From positions 62,001 to 126,000 of the forward strand of contig NZ_FOAA01000007.1 of the NCBI RefSeq assembly GCF_900109495.1: DNA of 64,000 bases, read 5' to 3'. Below are positions 51,892-61,583 of the stretch, piece by piece; within the stretch, counting starts at the first letter, position 1; every line of letters begins with the position of its first letter. Below the pieces are notes generated by a model that saw nothing but the letters and a program-made list of their open reading frames with translations, was not told where the DNA came from and did not search any database. The DNA is from Ectothiorhodospira marina. Its GTDB lineage: Bacteria; Pseudomonadota; Gammaproteobacteria; Ectothiorhodospirales; Ectothiorhodospiraceae. A program made the position numbers and the translations under genes.

Positions 51892-53361
51892 ATGTTGATC
51901 TTTGAACTCTCCCGTCCCGGGCGTCGGGCCACCAGCCAGGCGCCCTTGGCCGCACCCGCCGCGCCGGCCGTGCCCGAGCGCTTCCGGCGGGGCAGCCGGG
52001 TGCCTTTGCCCGAGGTCTCGGAACTGGATGTGGTGCGTCATTACACGCGGCTGTCGCAGAAGAATTTCTCCATCGACACCCATTTTTATCCGCTGGGCTC
52101 GTGCACCATGAAGTACAACCCGCGGGCCAGCAACACCCTGGCCATGCTGCCGGGCTTCCTGCGTCGTCACCCCTATGCCCCGGATCAGGCGAGTCAGGGA
52201 TTCATGGCCTGCATGTATGAGTTGCAGGAGATGCTCATGGACGTGACCGGGATGAAGCGGGTGTCGCTCACCCCCATGGCGGGGGCGCAGGGCGAATTCG
52301 CCGGCGTGGCCATGATTCGTGCCTATCACCGGTCCCGGGGCGATGAGGCGCGCACGGAGATCATCGTCCCCGACGCCGCCCATGGCACTAACCCGGCCAC
52401 GGCCACCATGTGTGGCTACACGGTACGGGAGATCCCCACTGATGCCGATGGGGATGTGAACATGGAGGCGCTGAAAGAGGCAGTGGGGCCCACCACTGCG
52501 GGCATCATGCTCACCAATCCCTCCACTGTGGGTGTGTTCGAGCGGCGCATCAAGGAGATCGCCGAGGTGGTCCATGACGCCGGCGGCCTGCTGTACTACG
52601 ACGGCGCCAACCTCAATGCCATCCTGGGCAAGGTGCGTCCTGGCGATATGGGCTTTGACGTCATCCATATGAACCTGCACAAGACGTTCTCCACACCCCA
52701 TGGGGGCGGCGGTCCAGGTGCCGGGGCCGTGGGCGTGAGCGAGCGCCTGCGTCCCTTCGTGCCGGTGCCGGTGGTGGACAAGCAGGGGGATGCCTACCGC
52801 TGGTTGACGGACAAGGACCTGCCCGAGAGCATCGGTCGCCTGTCCGCCTTTGCCGGTAACGCCGGTGTGCTGCTGCGGGCCTATGTGTACATGCGCTTGC
52901 TGGGTCGGGAGGGGATGCCGCGGGTGGCGGACTTCTCCACCCTGAACGCCAACTACGTGATGGCCCGTCTGAAGGCGAAGGGTTTCGACCTGGCCTTCCC
53001 GAATCGCCGCGCCACCCACGAGTTCATCGTCACCCTGCGCCGCCAGGCCAAGGAGAATGGGGTCACGGCCATGGATGTGGCCAAGCGCCTGCTGGACTAC
53101 GGTTTCCATGCGCCCACCACCTACTTCCCGCTGCTGGTACCCGAGTGCCTGCTGCTGGAGCCCACGGAGACGGAGAGCAAGGAAACCCTGGATGCCTTCG
53201 TGGAGGCCATGGGCCAGATCCTGGATGAGGCACGCAACGATCCGGATACGGTGAAGGGTGCGCCTTATACCCAGCCCAATCGTCGGTTCGACGAAGTGCG
53301 TGCGGCCAAGGAGCTGGACGTGGCCTGGTCGGGTTCAATACGCGAGGCGTCGGTGGGCTGA
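51892..53361 (+). CDS. gcvPB: Glycine dehydrogenase (decarboxylating) subunit 2
   Basis: A 489-aa C-terminal-half subunit of the P-protein. The PLP lysine is K264 in [15 protein letters not shown]. Other motifs are [13 protein letters not shown] and [15 protein letters not shown] 51892 with AGGAGCAAGG before it gives [13 protein letters not shown], aligned with the family; the upstream in-frame ATG is not needed. It overlaps dgkA by 1 nt (TGATG). Confidence 0.96.
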   Translation: MLIFELSRPGRRATSQAPLAAPAAPAVPERFRRGSRVPLPEVSELDVVRHYTRLSQKNFSIDTHFYPLGSCTMKYNPRASNTLAMLPGFLRRHPYAPDQASQGFMACMYELQEMLMDVTGMKRVSLTPMAGAQGEFAGVAMIRAYHRSRGDEARTEIIVPDAAHGTNPATATMCGYTVREIPTDADGDVNMEALKEAVGPTTAGIMLTNPSTVGVFERRIKEIAEVVHDAGGLLYYDGANLNAILGKVRPGDMGFDVIHMNLHKTFSTPHGGGGPGAGAVGVSERLRPFVPVPVVDKQGDAYRWLTDKDLPESIGRLSAFAGNAGVLLRAYVYMRLLGREGMPRVADFSTLNANYVMARLKAKGFDLAFPNRRATHEFIVTLRRQAKENGVTAMDVAKRLLDYGFHAPTTYFPLLVPECLLLEPTETESKETLDAFVEAMGQILDEARNDPDTVKGAPYTQPNRRFDEVRAAKELDVAWSGSIREASVG

Positions 53362-53723
53362 TGGCATACAGTGGTCACCGGGGCCTGACCCGCATTATCA
53401 AGGCCGCCGGTTATTCCTGGAAAGGCCTGAGCAGCACCTTCAAGCATGAGGCGGCCTTTCGCCAGGAACTGATGGCCATGCTGATCCTGGTGCCCCTGGC
53501 CCTGTGGCTGGGGGACACCGGTCTGGAGCGGGCGTTGCTGCTGGGGTCTTTGTTGCTGGTGCTCATCGTCGAGTTGCTCAACAGCAGCGTGGAGGCCGCC
53601 ATCGATCGTATTGGCGAAGAGCTTCATCCACTCTCGGCCCGGGCCAAGGACATGGGCTCGGCGGCGGTCTTTCTGGCCATCGCCCATGCGGTGGTGGTCT
53701 GGATGTTGGTGTTGTGGGGCTGA
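53361..53723 (+). CDS. dgkA: Diacylglycerol kinase DgkA
   Basis: A 120-aa integral membrane kinase that recycles diacylglycerol to phosphatidate. Three membrane helices lie at about 34-52, 56-75 and 97-118. The catalytic string VELLNSSVEAAIDRIGEE matches the family's E-x2-N-x3-E core, and SARAKDMGSAAV is also conserved. It is translationally coupled to gcvPB by a 1-nt overlap, which looks like chance operon association. Confidence 0.95.
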   Translation: MAYSGHRGLTRIIKAAGYSWKGLSSTFKHEAAFRQELMAMLILVPLALWLGDTGLERALLLGSLLLVLIVELLNSSVEAAIDRIGEELHPLSARAKDMGSAAVFLAIAHAVVVWMLVLWG

Positions 53724-53845
53724 TGCTGGTGTGCCGGGGATATTGATCTTTCTCAGGCGCAACTTCCGGTCTACACTCTGTGAGGCATGTGAAGGCGCCG
53801 GCGACGTATCGGTGCCCGTTTGATCACCACACAGAGGAGAACACC

Positions 53846-54349
53846 ATGAAACGTCTCTCGGCAGCCCTTGCCACCGCCACGCTCGCCCTGGGCATGGGGT
53901 CCGTCGCCCAGGCTCAGGAATCCCCCGCCCTGAATATCAAGGTGATGACTCTGGATACGGCCTACGATCTGGCCCGGGCCACCCTGGAGGCCTGTCGCGA
54001 GGAGGGGGTGAATGTGGCGGTGACCGTGGTGGACCGTGGCGGCAACACGCAGGTGGTCCTGCGGGATACCCTGGCCATGGATATCACCCTGGCCATCAGT
54101 CAGCAAAAGGCCTACACCGCCATGTCCTTCAATGGACCCCTTTCCGGGATGGAGGATCGTTTCACCAAGCCCTTCCAGGTGGGCAAGGTGGACGGCCTGG
54201 TGTTCTCTGCCGGCGGACTGCCCATCCATGCTGCAGGCCGCATCATCGGCGGAGTGGGCGTCAGCGGGGCACCTTCGGGTGAGACCGATGAGGCCTGCGC
54301 CCGCGCCGGCATCGACGCCGTGCAGATGGATCTGGAGATGATGCAGTAA
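53846..54349 (+). CDS. Secreted GlcG/HbpS family protein
   Basis: A 167-aa exported protein of the GlcG/HbpS (DUF336) family. The signal peptide is MKRLSAALATATLALGMGSV with cleavage after AQA. The fold signature is VNVAVTVVDRGGNTQVVLRD and the C-terminal GRIIGGVGVSGAPSGETDEACARAGIDA. Members bind haem or cob(I)alamin-like ligands or have unknown function. GAGGAGA precedes ATG 53846. It stands alone downstream of dgkA. Confidence 0.88.
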   Translation: MKRLSAALATATLALGMGSVAQAQESPALNIKVMTLDTAYDLARATLEACREEGVNVAVTVVDRGGNTQVVLRDTLAMDITLAISQQKAYTAMSFNGPLSGMEDRFTKPFQVGKVDGLVFSAGGLPIHAAGRIIGGVGVSGAPSGETDEACARAGIDAVQMDLEMMQ

Positions 54350-54398
54350 GGCTTCACTGAGCGAGGTTCCCGCAGGGTTCCCCGAAAGCAGGGTCATT

Positions 54399-54422
54399 GT
54401 GGGAGCGGCCCTTGGCCGCGAA
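54399..54422. repeat. REP-type element between the GlcG-like gene and znuA
   Basis: GTGGGAGCGGCCCTTGGCCG followed by CGAA, the same family as at 8.2 and 46.8 kb. A degenerate second half (CTTTCGCGG near 54446) follows. Convergent genes end on both sides. Confidence 0.8.
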
Positions 54423-54528
54423 CGGCGGTGTCTTCGTGTGCCTCCCTTTCGCGGTCAGGCCCGCTGCCCGGGTTCTGGCCCCGTGCCCAGGGTTCCCGGG
54501 GCTTGCGAATGCCTGCTACCGTCCATGA

Positions 54529-55512
54529 CTACTGGCCGTGGCCCAGGCAGTCCGTGAGACTGTCGGCCAGATTCTCCAGTAGTTGATAGTAGCTTTCCTC
54601 GCCCGGCGGCAGCTTTGCACCGATGGGGTCCAGGATTCCAACCCGTGCACCGGTCCCCTCGGTCAGGGTTTCCACGATGGCCGGGCGGAATTGGGGTTCC
54701 GTGAGCACGCAGATGGCATCCGATCCCTGGATGCGTTCCCGAAGCGCCGATACGCGCTGGGCACCGGGGCTGCGGGAAGGGTCCACCGTGATGGAGCCGG
54801 CAGGCGTCAGGCCGTAGTGTTTCTCGAAATACTGGTAGGCATCGTGAAAGACGACGAAGGGTTGCTCCCGTACCGGGGCCAGCTGTGCCTTCAGTTGGTC
54901 GTCCAGGGCCTCCAGGCGCGACAGCATGCGATCCCGATTCGCCTCGTAGCGCCCGGCATTGTCCGGGTCCGACTCTGCCAGTACCGTGGCCATGTGACGC
55001 ACGATGGCAGCGCCATTGTCGGGGCTCAGCCAGATGTGCGCATCCATCTCGTGTCCATGGGCGTGATCATCCTCCGCGTGCCCATGATCCTGATGGCCGT
55101 CGTCGCCGTGGGCATGGTCTTCACCATGATCATGGCGATGGGCTTCCCAGACGCCCCCCTCTCGGCCTGAGTGCACGGTCAGATCCGCGTCCTTGAGCAG
55201 GGTGACTTTTCGGACCGACTCTGGCAGGGTCGCGATCGGGCGCTCCAGGAAGGTTTCCAGGTGGGGCCCGACCCAGACGAGGACATCGGCGGATTGCATG
55301 TGTCGCCGATCCGATGGGCGCATGCTGTAGCTGTGCGGCGAGACGCCCGCCGGCACCAGCAGGGTGGGTTCCCCGACGCCATCCATCACGCCACTCACCA
55401 GGTTATGGATGGGCGGGATGCTCACCACCACCTGGGGGGCGGCAGAGGCCGTGACCGGCCCGATCAACAGGGCACCGAGGACAGCAGAGATCGTCAGGCG
55501 TGACAGTTTCAT
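54529..55512 (-). CDS. znuA: Zinc ABC transporter substrate-binding protein ZnuA
   Basis: A 327-aa periplasmic zinc-binding protein. The signal peptide ends TASAAP. The conserved HSYSMRPSD, DAHIWLSPDNG and VFHDAYQYFEKHYG blocks supply metal-ligand histidines. A His/Asp-rich loop at about 125-160 (HRHDHGEDHAHGDDGHQDHG) is typical of gammaproteobacterial ZnuA and collects zinc. It is divergent from znuCB; a Zur box lies in the shared region, nearer znuC. Confidence 0.95.
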   Translation of the reverse strand: MKLSRLTISAVLGALLIGPVTASAAPQVVVSIPPIHNLVSGVMDGVGEPTLLVPAGVSPHSYSMRPSDRRHMQSADVLVWVGPHLETFLERPIATLPESVRKVTLLKDADLTVHSGREGGVWEAHRHDHGEDHAHGDDGHQDHGHAEDDHAHGHEMDAHIWLSPDNGAAIVRHMATVLAESDPDNAGRYEANRDRMLSRLEALDDQLKAQLAPVREQPFVVFHDAYQYFEKHYGLTPAGSITVDPSRSPGAQRVSALRERIQGSDAICVLTEPQFRPAIVETLTEGTGARVGILDPIGAKLPPGEESYYQLLENLADSLTDCLGHGQ

Positions 55513-55616
55513 GTGGATTCCTCTTGTCTTTTTTCAGGCGAAACCCGGGTGTATCCGAACCTCGTCGTGGCCGTTTCTTCGGGAGCGGCTGCCAAGCCTA
55601 CAGGGATGTAACCAAG

Positions 55617-55637
55617 AAAAGGGGACAGACCCCTTTT
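55617..55637. repeat. AAAAGGGGACAGACCCCTTTT palindrome upstream of znuA
   Basis: A single, near-perfect copy of the GGGGTCTGTCCCC family in the znuA-znuC divergent gap, about 100 nt from the znuA start. In znuA mRNA it could form a leader hairpin. Confidence 0.8.
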
Positions 55638-55683
55638 CTCCCCGGCCGCCCGGTGGCGGGGGCTTCGGTCCTCTTCGTCTACA

Positions 55684-55711
55684 GTGAAGACGATATACTA
55701 TAACGATTCAC
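55684..55711. promoter_or_regulatory. Zur operator in the znuA-znuC intergenic region
   Basis: A 28-bp imperfect palindrome with GTGAA and TTCAC ends and a core GATATACTATAAC. It matches the gammaproteobacterial Zur box (GTTATANTATAAC core). It ends 21 nt before the znuC start, so Zur with zinc would occlude the znuCB promoter, and probably that of znuA. Confidence 0.82.
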
Positions 55712-55732
55712 CAGAAAACCGGATTTCATCCA

Positions 55733-56536
55733 GTGTTTGAATTCTTGAAGAAACCCCAGCCAACCGACGGCCTGCAAGGCCGCCTCCTGGAAGCCCGGGG
55801 GATCGGTCTGGAACTGAGTGGGCGGCGCATCCTGCGGGATGTGGATATGACCGTGGAGCCCGGGCGGATCACTACCATCATCGGACCCAATGGCGCCGGC
55901 AAGACCACACTGCTGCGTATCCTGCTGGGTCTGCAGGCACCCACCGAGGGCCGGTTGCTGCGTCGTCCGGGGCTGCGCATCGGCTACATGCCTCAGCGCA
56001 TCGTGGTGGATGAGGTCATGCCCATCACCGTACAGCGTTTTCTGGCACTGGGTGGGCGTGCGCCCCGGGATGAGCTTCGCCGGGTACTGGGCGAGGTCGG
56101 TGTGTCGCACCTGCTGGAACAACCGGTGCAGTCGGTGTCCGGTGGCGAGATGCAGCGCATCCTCCTGGCCCGGGCGCTGCTGCGCCGTCCGCATCTGTTG
56201 GCACTGGACGAGCCCGCCCAGGGGGTGGATGTTTCAGGGCAGGGCGAGGTCTTCCAGTTGATCGCGGCCCTGCGGGATCGCTATGGCTGCGGGGTGGTGA
56301 TGGTGTCCCATGAGCTGCATCTGGTGATGGAGGCGGCCGACTCGGTGGTCTGCCTGAATCAGCACGTTTGTTGCACCGGGCGTCCCGAGGCGGTGAGCCA
56401 GGATCCGGCCTATCTGCGACTGTTTGGTCATTCCATCCCGCCGGGGGTAGCGGTCTACACCCATCATCACGACCATCGTCATGATCTTCACGGTGATGTG
56501 GTCAAGGACGTGGCACCGGATCGGGAGGAATGCTGA
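55733..56536 (+). CDS. znuC: Zinc ABC transporter ATP-binding protein ZnuC
   Basis: A 267-aa ABC ATPase. Walker A is GPNGAGKT (51-58), the signature VSGGEMQRILLARAL, Walker B LLALDEPAQGVD, and the H-loop VMVSHELHLV. The C-terminal HHHDHRHDLH extension is His-rich, as often in ZnuC. Translation begins at GTG 55733. It overlaps znuB by 1 nt. Confidence 0.95.
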   Translation: MFEFLKKPQPTDGLQGRLLEARGIGLELSGRRILRDVDMTVEPGRITTIIGPNGAGKTTLLRILLGLQAPTEGRLLRRPGLRIGYMPQRIVVDEVMPITVQRFLALGGRAPRDELRRVLGEVGVSHLLEQPVQSVSGGEMQRILLARALLRRPHLLALDEPAQGVDVSGQGEVFQLIAALRDRYGCGVVMVSHELHLVMEAADSVVCLNQHVCCTGRPEAVSQDPAYLRLFGHSIPPGVAVYTHHHDHRHDLHGDVVKDVAPDREEC

Positions 56537-57348
56537 TGGACGATTTCATTCTCAGGGCCCTGTTGGGTGGCCTGGCCGTGGCCCTGGTGGCTGGCCCGCT
56601 GGGCTCCTTCATGGTCTGGCGACGCATGGCCTATTTCGGTGACACCCTGGCCCACTCGGCCCTGCTGGGCGTGGCGCTGGGGTTTATCATCGGCATCAGT
56701 GTGAATCTCACGGTGATCGTCCTGTGCGTCTCCCTGGCCATGCTGCTGGTCGTGTTGCAGCGTCAGCGGCGCCTGGCCTCGGATACCCTGCTGGGCATCC
56801 TCGCCCACAGCGCGCTGTCCCTGGGCCTGGTGGCCATCTCCTTCCTGGAGGGGGTGCGTATCGATCTGATGGCCTATCTCTTTGGTGACATCCTGGCCGT
56901 GTCCTGGAATGACCTGTGGTGGATCTTCGCCGGCGGCCTGGTGGCCTTGATGCTGCTGCTGGTGCTGTGGCGCCCGCTGCTGGCGGTGACGGTGCACGAG
57001 GACCTGGCCCGAGTGGAGGGCGTGCGGGTGAGCCTGGTGAGCATCGGCTTCATGCTGCTCATCGCCCTGGTGATCGCCGTGGCCATGAAGGTGGTGGGGA
57101 TCCTGCTGATCACCTCCTTGATGATCATCCCGGCGGCAGCGGCCCGGCGCCTGTCATCCACCCCGGAACAGATGGCCTTGCTGGCCGCCGTGATCGGCTC
57201 GCTGGCGGTGGCCGGGGGGGTCTGGGGGTCTCTGGAATGGGATACACCGACGGGCCCCTCCATCGTGGTAGCGGCCGCCGTGCTGTTCGCGGTGATCTTT
57301 GCCCTGCCCGGGATGGGCGCGCTGAAGCGGGTCGTGGCGCGTCGCTGA
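56536..57348 (+). CDS. znuB: Zinc ABC transporter permease ZnuB
   Basis: A 270-aa permease with about eight membrane segments, starting MDDFILRALLGGLAVALVAG. The family string FMVWRRMAYFGDTLAHSALLGVALG is present. ATG 56536 overlaps the znuC stop and has GGAGG at seven-base spacing; an ATG six bases earlier would leave almost no spacing. ZnuABC forms the high-affinity zinc importer. Confidence 0.95.
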   Translation: MDDFILRALLGGLAVALVAGPLGSFMVWRRMAYFGDTLAHSALLGVALGFIIGISVNLTVIVLCVSLAMLLVVLQRQRRLASDTLLGILAHSALSLGLVAISFLEGVRIDLMAYLFGDILAVSWNDLWWIFAGGLVALMLLLVLWRPLLAVTVHEDLARVEGVRVSLVSIGFMLLIALVIAVAMKVVGILLITSLMIIPAAAARRLSSTPEQMALLAAVIGSLAVAGGVWGSLEWDTPTGPSIVVAAAVLFAVIFALPGMGALKRVVARR

Positions 57349-57376
57349 ACCCCTTGCCGGGCCCGGGTGGGGTTTC

Positions 57377-57889
57377 TCAGCGTCCGGCCATTCCTGGGCG
57401 TTCCAGGGTGATGAACCGGTACGGCCAGGCGTTACGCTCGTCCGGTGCGTGTGCCTCACCAGAGACCTCCTGCCAGCCCTCGTCCAACTCCGGCATCCAG
57501 GTGTCCCCCTCGAATGCATGATCGATGATCGTCAGGTGCAGACGCTGGCATCGGGGGAGCAGTTGTTCGAACAACCGGGCACCACCGATGACGAAGATCT
57601 CCGGGATGTCCCCCGCGGCGTCCAGGGCCTCTTCCACTGAGCCCACCACCGTGCAGCCCTCGGCCTGAAATCCCGGATCGCGACTGAGCACGATACTGCG
57701 CCGCTGGGGCAGGGGGCGGCCGATGGATTCGCAGGTGCGGCGCCCCATGAGCAGGGTGCCACCCAGGGTGAGGCGCTTGAAATGGGCCAGGTCTGCCGGC
57801 AGATGCCAGGGCAGGCGGTTGTCGGCGCCGATGAGGCGTTGACGATCCATGGCCACCACGCAGGTGAGGATGGGCTGTTGCTGACTCAT
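57377..57889 (-). CDS. folA: Dihydrofolate reductase
   Basis: A 170-aa DHFR reducing dihydrofolate with NADPH. The conserved ADNRLPWHLPADLAHFK supplies the active-site Asp (D33), and GRRTCESIGRPLP and FVIGGARLFEQLL are cofactor-binding strings. It follows thyA by 10 bp on the same strand, a natural pairing since ThyA makes the dihydrofolate that FolA reduces. Confidence 0.96.
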   Translation of the reverse strand: MSQQQPILTCVVAMDRQRLIGADNRLPWHLPADLAHFKRLTLGGTLLMGRRTCESIGRPLPQRRSIVLSRDPGFQAEGCTVVGSVEEALDAAGDIPEIFVIGGARLFEQLLPRCQRLHLTIIDHAFEGDTWMPELDEGWQEVSGEAHAPDERNAWPYRFITLERPGMAGR

Positions 57890-57899
57890 GGGGATACCG

Positions 57900-58733
57900 T
57901 CATATGGCGACCGGGGCCTTGATATGGGGATGGGCCTGATAGCCGTCCAGGGTGATGTCCTCGTAGCGGAAATCGAACAGTGAGGTGACCTGCGGATTCA
58001 GCACCAGCCGCGGTCGGGGGTAGGGCGCACGGGTCAGTTGTTCCCGCGCCTGTTCCAGATGATTCAGGTACAGGTGCACATCGCCGAAGGTGTGGATGAA
58101 GTCTCCCGGCTTGAGGCCGGTGACCTGGGCCACCATATGGGTGAGCAACGCATAGGAGGCGATATTGAACGGCACCCCCAGGAAGATGTCCGCGCTGCGC
58201 TGGTACAACTGGCAGGACAGCCGCCCATCGGCCACGTAGAACTGGAACAGGCAGTGACAGGGGGCCAGGGCCATGCGGTTTGCCCGGGCATTGTCCTGGG
58301 GGGATGTACCTTCGTCCGGCAGGTCGGCCACGTTCCAGGCATTGACGATCAGGCGTCGGGAATCGGGACGGGTGCGGATCTGTTCCAGTACCTCACTCAG
58401 TTGATCCACGTGGTGGCCGCCGGGCGTGGGCCAGGCGCGCCACTGAGCCCCGTAAATGGGTCCCAGATCCCCTTCTTCGGTGGCCCATTCATCCCAGATA
58501 CGCACGCCATGCTCGCGCAGGTAGTCGATCCGGGTGTCGCCGCGCAGGAACCACAGCAGTTCATGGATGATGGATCGCAGATGCAGCTTCTTGGTGGTGA
58601 TCAGGGGGAAGCCTTCCTCCAGGTTGAAGCGCATCTGATGGCCGAACAGGGAGCGGGTACCCGTACCGGTGCGGTCGGTCTTTTCCGTGCCGTGGTTCAG
58701 CAGGTATTCAAGCAGGTCCAGATAGGGTCTCAT
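57900..58733 (-). CDS. thyA: Thymidylate synthase
   Basis: Makes dTMP from dUMP with methylene-THF. The 277 aa include the catalytic C159 in [11 protein letters not shown], the phosphate-binding [11 protein letters not shown] and [17 protein letters not shown]. Relative to the 264-aa E. coli enzyme there is an extra segment before the active site ([16 protein letters not shown]), a length variant known in other bacteria. lgt precedes it by 6 bp in a lgt-thyA-folA operon, the same order as E. coli lgt-thyA. Confidence 0.96.
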   Translation of the reverse strand: MRPYLDLLEYLLNHGTEKTDRTGTGTRSLFGHQMRFNLEEGFPLITTKKLHLRSIIHELLWFLRGDTRIDYLREHGVRIWDEWATEEGDLGPIYGAQWRAWPTPGGHHVDQLSEVLEQIRTRPDSRRLIVNAWNVADLPDEGTSPQDNARANRMALAPCHCLFQFYVADGRLSCQLYQRSADIFLGVPFNIASYALLTHMVAQVTGLKPGDFIHTFGDVHLYLNHLEQAREQLTRAPYPRPRLVLNPQVTSLFDFRYEDITLDGYQAHPHIKAPVAI

Positions 58734-58739
58734 GATGCC

Positions 58740-59555
58740 TCAGCTTTCCTGTTTCCGGGCGGTGCCGGCTTGGCTGCGGCTGCGGTAGGCCCAGACCATG
58801 ATGGCGATGCCGGCCAGGATCATGGGCAGGCTGAGCAGTTGGCCCATGGTGACCCAGCCAAAGGCCAGGTAGCCGAGATGGGCGTCGGGTTCGCGCACGA
58901 ATTCCACCAGGAAGCGGAACAGGCCATAGAAGATCAGGAACAGCCCCGAGACCGCACCCACCGGGCGCCAGCGCCGGGCAAAGAACCAGAGGATGAGGAA
59001 CAGGATAACGCCCTCCAGGACGGCCTGGTAGAGCTGTGAGGGGTGGCGGGGCAACATGTCCACTGCGGGAAAGATCATGGACCAGGGCAACTCCGCCGGT
59101 TTGCCCCAGAGTTCGCCATTGATCCAGTTGCCGATGCGTCCAGCCCCCAGGCCGACAGGAATCAGCGGGGCCACGAAGTCAGTGAGCTGGAAGAAGGAAA
59201 CCCCCAGATGACGGGCAAACAGGGCGCTGGCAACGAGCACGCCGATCAACCCCCCATGGAAGCTCATGCCCCCCTCCCAGAGGCGTAGCAGGAGCAGCGG
59301 ATCGCTGGCGAAGGTTTCCAGATTGTAGAAGAGCACGTAGCCCAGTCGGCCACCGATGATCACGCCGACCACACCGTAGAAGAGCAGGTCGCTCAACTGA
59401 GAGGCATTGAGTGGACTCCAGGGCTGACGTACCTGGATCAGTCCCAGGATCCAGAACGCGGCAAAACCCACCAGATACATCAGGCCGTACCAGTGGATAT
59501 CCAGTGGCCCGAGGCTGATGGCCACGGGGTCGATGAAGGGATGCGTGGGGTACAT
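58740..59555 (-). CDS. lgt: Prolipoprotein diacylglyceryl transferase Lgt
   Basis: A 271-aa integral membrane enzyme that adds diacylglycerol to lipobox cysteines. Signature [13 protein letters not shown] and [15 protein letters not shown] are present, with about seven membrane helices. It begins [16 protein letters not shown]. It heads the lgt-thyA-folA unit. Confidence 0.95.
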   Translation of the reverse strand: MYPTHPFIDPVAISLGPLDIHWYGLMYLVGFAAFWILGLIQVRQPWSPLNASQLSDLLFYGVVGVIIGGRLGYVLFYNLETFASDPLLLLRLWEGGMSFHGGLIGVLVASALFARHLGVSFFQLTDFVAPLIPVGLGAGRIGNWINGELWGKPAELPWSMIFPAVDMLPRHPSQLYQAVLEGVILFLILWFFARRWRPVGAVSGLFLIFYGLFRFLVEFVREPDAHLGYLAFGWVTMGQLLSLPMILAGIAIMVWAYRSRSQAGTARKQES

Positions 59556-59649
59556 GGGCAGGGGGACTTTCGTTGGCCTCTGGGCAGGCAGATCTTAACA
59601 GCATCCTGCCCGGCTATAAATCGGCCCTCGCCGCGAGGGGGTCGTTTGT

Positions 59650-59868
59650 GTGCGGGAAAAGGACAGACCCCTTTTCCGTTGACCCCTTTCCCGTTTCCCT
59701 CGTCCGTAGGGGCGCTTCGCGAAGCGCCCGGCCGGGGCATCGGACACGCTCTTGCCCACTCTTTAGCCACTAAGAAAAAGGGGTCTGTCCCCTTTTTCTC
59801 TTTTCCGTGCCCGGGAAAAGGGGTCTGTCCCCTTTTTCTTCGGGAAAAGGGGTCTGTCCCCTTTTTCT
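59650..59868. repeat. Palindrome cluster upstream of lgt
   Basis: A degenerate GGACAGACCCC copy near 59657, a GTAG-tagged GGGCGCTTCGCGAAGCGCCC (59710-59729), then three direct copies of AAAAGGGGTCTGTCCCCTTTTT (near 59775-59797, 59816-59837, 59844-59866). No gene is supported in the 629-bp gap between lgt and the PrcB-type gene. Confidence 0.85.
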
Positions 59869-59896
59869 TAGGCGGGGTTTTAACATCGGGGTGGGC

Positions 59897-60010
59897 ACCT
59901 TGGCGGGGCCATGCCTCCGTCCGCGGGACGCCGTGAATACGTCCCTGTAGGCTTGACCGTCGCATCCATGCGACGAACACCCGCTCCCGGAGGCATGGCC
60001 CCGCCAAGGT
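59897..60010. repeat. MITE-like element with 23-bp inverted arms
   Basis: ACCTTGGCGGGGCCATGCCT plus CCG (59897-59919) is exactly complementary to 59988-60010. The 68-nt centre has its own hairpins (GGGACG...CGTCCC and GTCGCATCC-ATGCGAC). No reading frame fits, so it resembles a non-autonomous miniature element or a large composite REP. Confidence 0.75.
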
Positions 60011-60041
60011 TCGGACCTCTTTGGGGCTTCGCCATTGCTCA

Positions 60042-60149
60042 AAAAAGGGGTCTGTCCCCTTTTCCCCGGCCGGGGCATCGGGCACATCCTCGCCCACCCT
60101 TTGGCCATTGGCGGTCGGGCATTTTCGACCGGGCCGTTCTCGAACGGCC
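60042..60149. repeat. GGGGTCTGTCCCC copy and a GGGCCGTTCTCGAACGGCC hairpin
   Basis: AAAAGGGGTCTGTCCCCTTTT near 60043-60063 and a GGGCCG-type hairpin at 60131-60149, just before the end of the PrcB-type gene. Confidence 0.8.
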
Positions 60150-60184
60150 ACCTACGGATCCTCTGCCTGGGTGAGGGCGGGCCG

Positions 60185-60697
60185 CTAGGGTTTCAGCGCG
60201 GACTCGCCGAGCAGGGTGTCGTGTTGGTCTTTGACCTGGAGGGACTCCATGGGGCGGCGTTCCATGACCAGGAGCAGGCAGGGGCTGCTCAGGGCCTGGG
60301 CGACGATGGCATCCGCGGGTGGCTCCCGGTTCAGCACCTGTAGACGACCCACCTGATTGAGGATGCGCACCGAGTTGTCGGCCAGCTCCAGGCTGTAGCC
60401 CAGGGTGGGCTTTTGGCCCTGGTGGATCAGGATCACCCGTTCATCATCGAAGTCGGGTCGGGCATTATTCTCGACGCGCAAGCCGGTATGGTCCAGCGCC
60501 TGTTGCAGGGCGGTGGCATCCCGGAGGATGTGGACGCGGGGGGTGGCTTCGTCATGGCCGCAATGGGCGCCGGAGGCGAGTACGCGGACCTGGGCGGCCT
60601 GGGAGGCGTTCTCGGGTAGGGCGCCGGGGCAGCCCCCCAGGGCGGGCAGGATGGCGACGCAGGCGGTGAGCAGCAGTGTCTGGCGGATGTAGGTCAT
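60185..60697 (-). CDS. PrcB-type lipoprotein
   Basis: A 170-aa protein with a lipoprotein-type N-terminus: a hydrophobic stretch (TLLLTACVAILPALGGC) ending in Cys23. The mature part resembles the PrcB_C domain (protease-complex subunit PrcB family): DFDDERVILIHQGQKPTLGYSLEL is the recognisable core. PrcB in Treponema is part of a protease complex; no such protease is nearby, so the role here is open. It is divergent from plsC. Confidence 0.7.
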   Translation of the reverse strand: MTYIRQTLLLTACVAILPALGGCPGALPENASQAAQVRVLASGAHCGHDEATPRVHILRDATALQQALDHTGLRVENNARPDFDDERVILIHQGQKPTLGYSLELADNSVRILNQVGRLQVLNREPPADAIVAQALSSPCLLLVMERRPMESLQVKDQHDTLLGESALKP

Positions 60698-60774
60698 GGT
60701 TGCCCTCGGGACAGTGGCTTTGAAGCCGGTCTCCTTAGTACGATTCAGTATAAACCCTCACTGAAGCACTGCCC

Positions 60775-61545
60775 ATGAGACTGATTCGACGACTCTACCG
60801 CATCCTGCTGCTCCTGCCCCATGTGCTGCTGGGGGTGCTGATCACCCTGGCACTGGGGCGGCCGGATGAGTCCGGTTTGCCCCGACCACGGTTTCGCCGC
60901 GCGATCCTGCTGTGGTATCGGATTTTCTGCTGGATTGTCGGACTGCGGATTCATGTGCAGGGTGAGCCAACGTCGCAGACCGTGCTGTCGGTCTCCAATC
61001 ACGTTTCCTGGCTGGATATCCCGGTGCTGGGGGCCTATGTGCCCGCTGGGTTCCTCTCCAAGTCGGAGGTGCGTCATTGGCCGGTGATCGGCTGGCTGGC
61101 GCAGCGCAATGGGACGGTCTTCATTCGTCGTGGGGAGCATGGGGCGGCAAATCAGGTGACGGACCAGATGGCGGACCACCTGAAGGCGGGGGGGAGTGTG
61201 CATGTCTTTCCGGAGGGCACCACGACCCGGGGCGAGTCGGTGCGCAGGTTCCACTATCGTCTGTTCTCCGCCGCCCAGCTCGCCCGGTGTCCGGTACAGC
61301 CGGTGGGCCTGTATTACCGCCCCCGGGATGATGGCAGCGAATCGCCGGCACCCTTTGTGGGTAATGACACGCTGGTGCCGCATACCTGGCGCGTGCTGGC
61401 GGAGCCACACCTGGATGTGGACCTGGTCTTCAAGCCACCGATCCCGGTGGAGGATGTGGATCGCCGCACCCTGGCCCGCACCGCCGAGCAGGGGGTGGCT
61501 GAGGTGGTGGCAGCCGGTCAGCAGGAGGCGTTGTCTCGTTCTTGA
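60775..61545 (+). CDS. plsC: 1-acyl-glycerol-3-phosphate acyltransferase (PlsC family)
   Basis: A 256-aa membrane acyltransferase. The catalytic H-x4-D is NHVSWLD (H76, D81), and the substrate-binding motif is FPEGTTTRGESVRRFH. An N-terminal membrane segment lies at about 10-27. It acylates lysophosphatidate or a related lipid; several paralogues are usual, so the gene symbol is a family-level assignment. Confidence 0.87.
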   Translation: MRLIRRLYRILLLLPHVLLGVLITLALGRPDESGLPRPRFRRAILLWYRIFCWIVGLRIHVQGEPTSQTVLSVSNHVSWLDIPVLGAYVPAGFLSKSEVRHWPVIGWLAQRNGTVFIRRGEHGAANQVTDQMADHLKAGGSVHVFPEGTTTRGESVRRFHYRLFSAAQLARCPVQPVGLYYRPRDDGSESPAPFVGNDTLVPHTWRVLAEPHLDVDLVFKPPIPVEDVDRRTLARTAEQGVAEVVAAGQQEALSRS

Positions 61546-61583
61546 GTCAGGTCAGGCAGCCCCTGGGCACCCCTGGGATGGGG

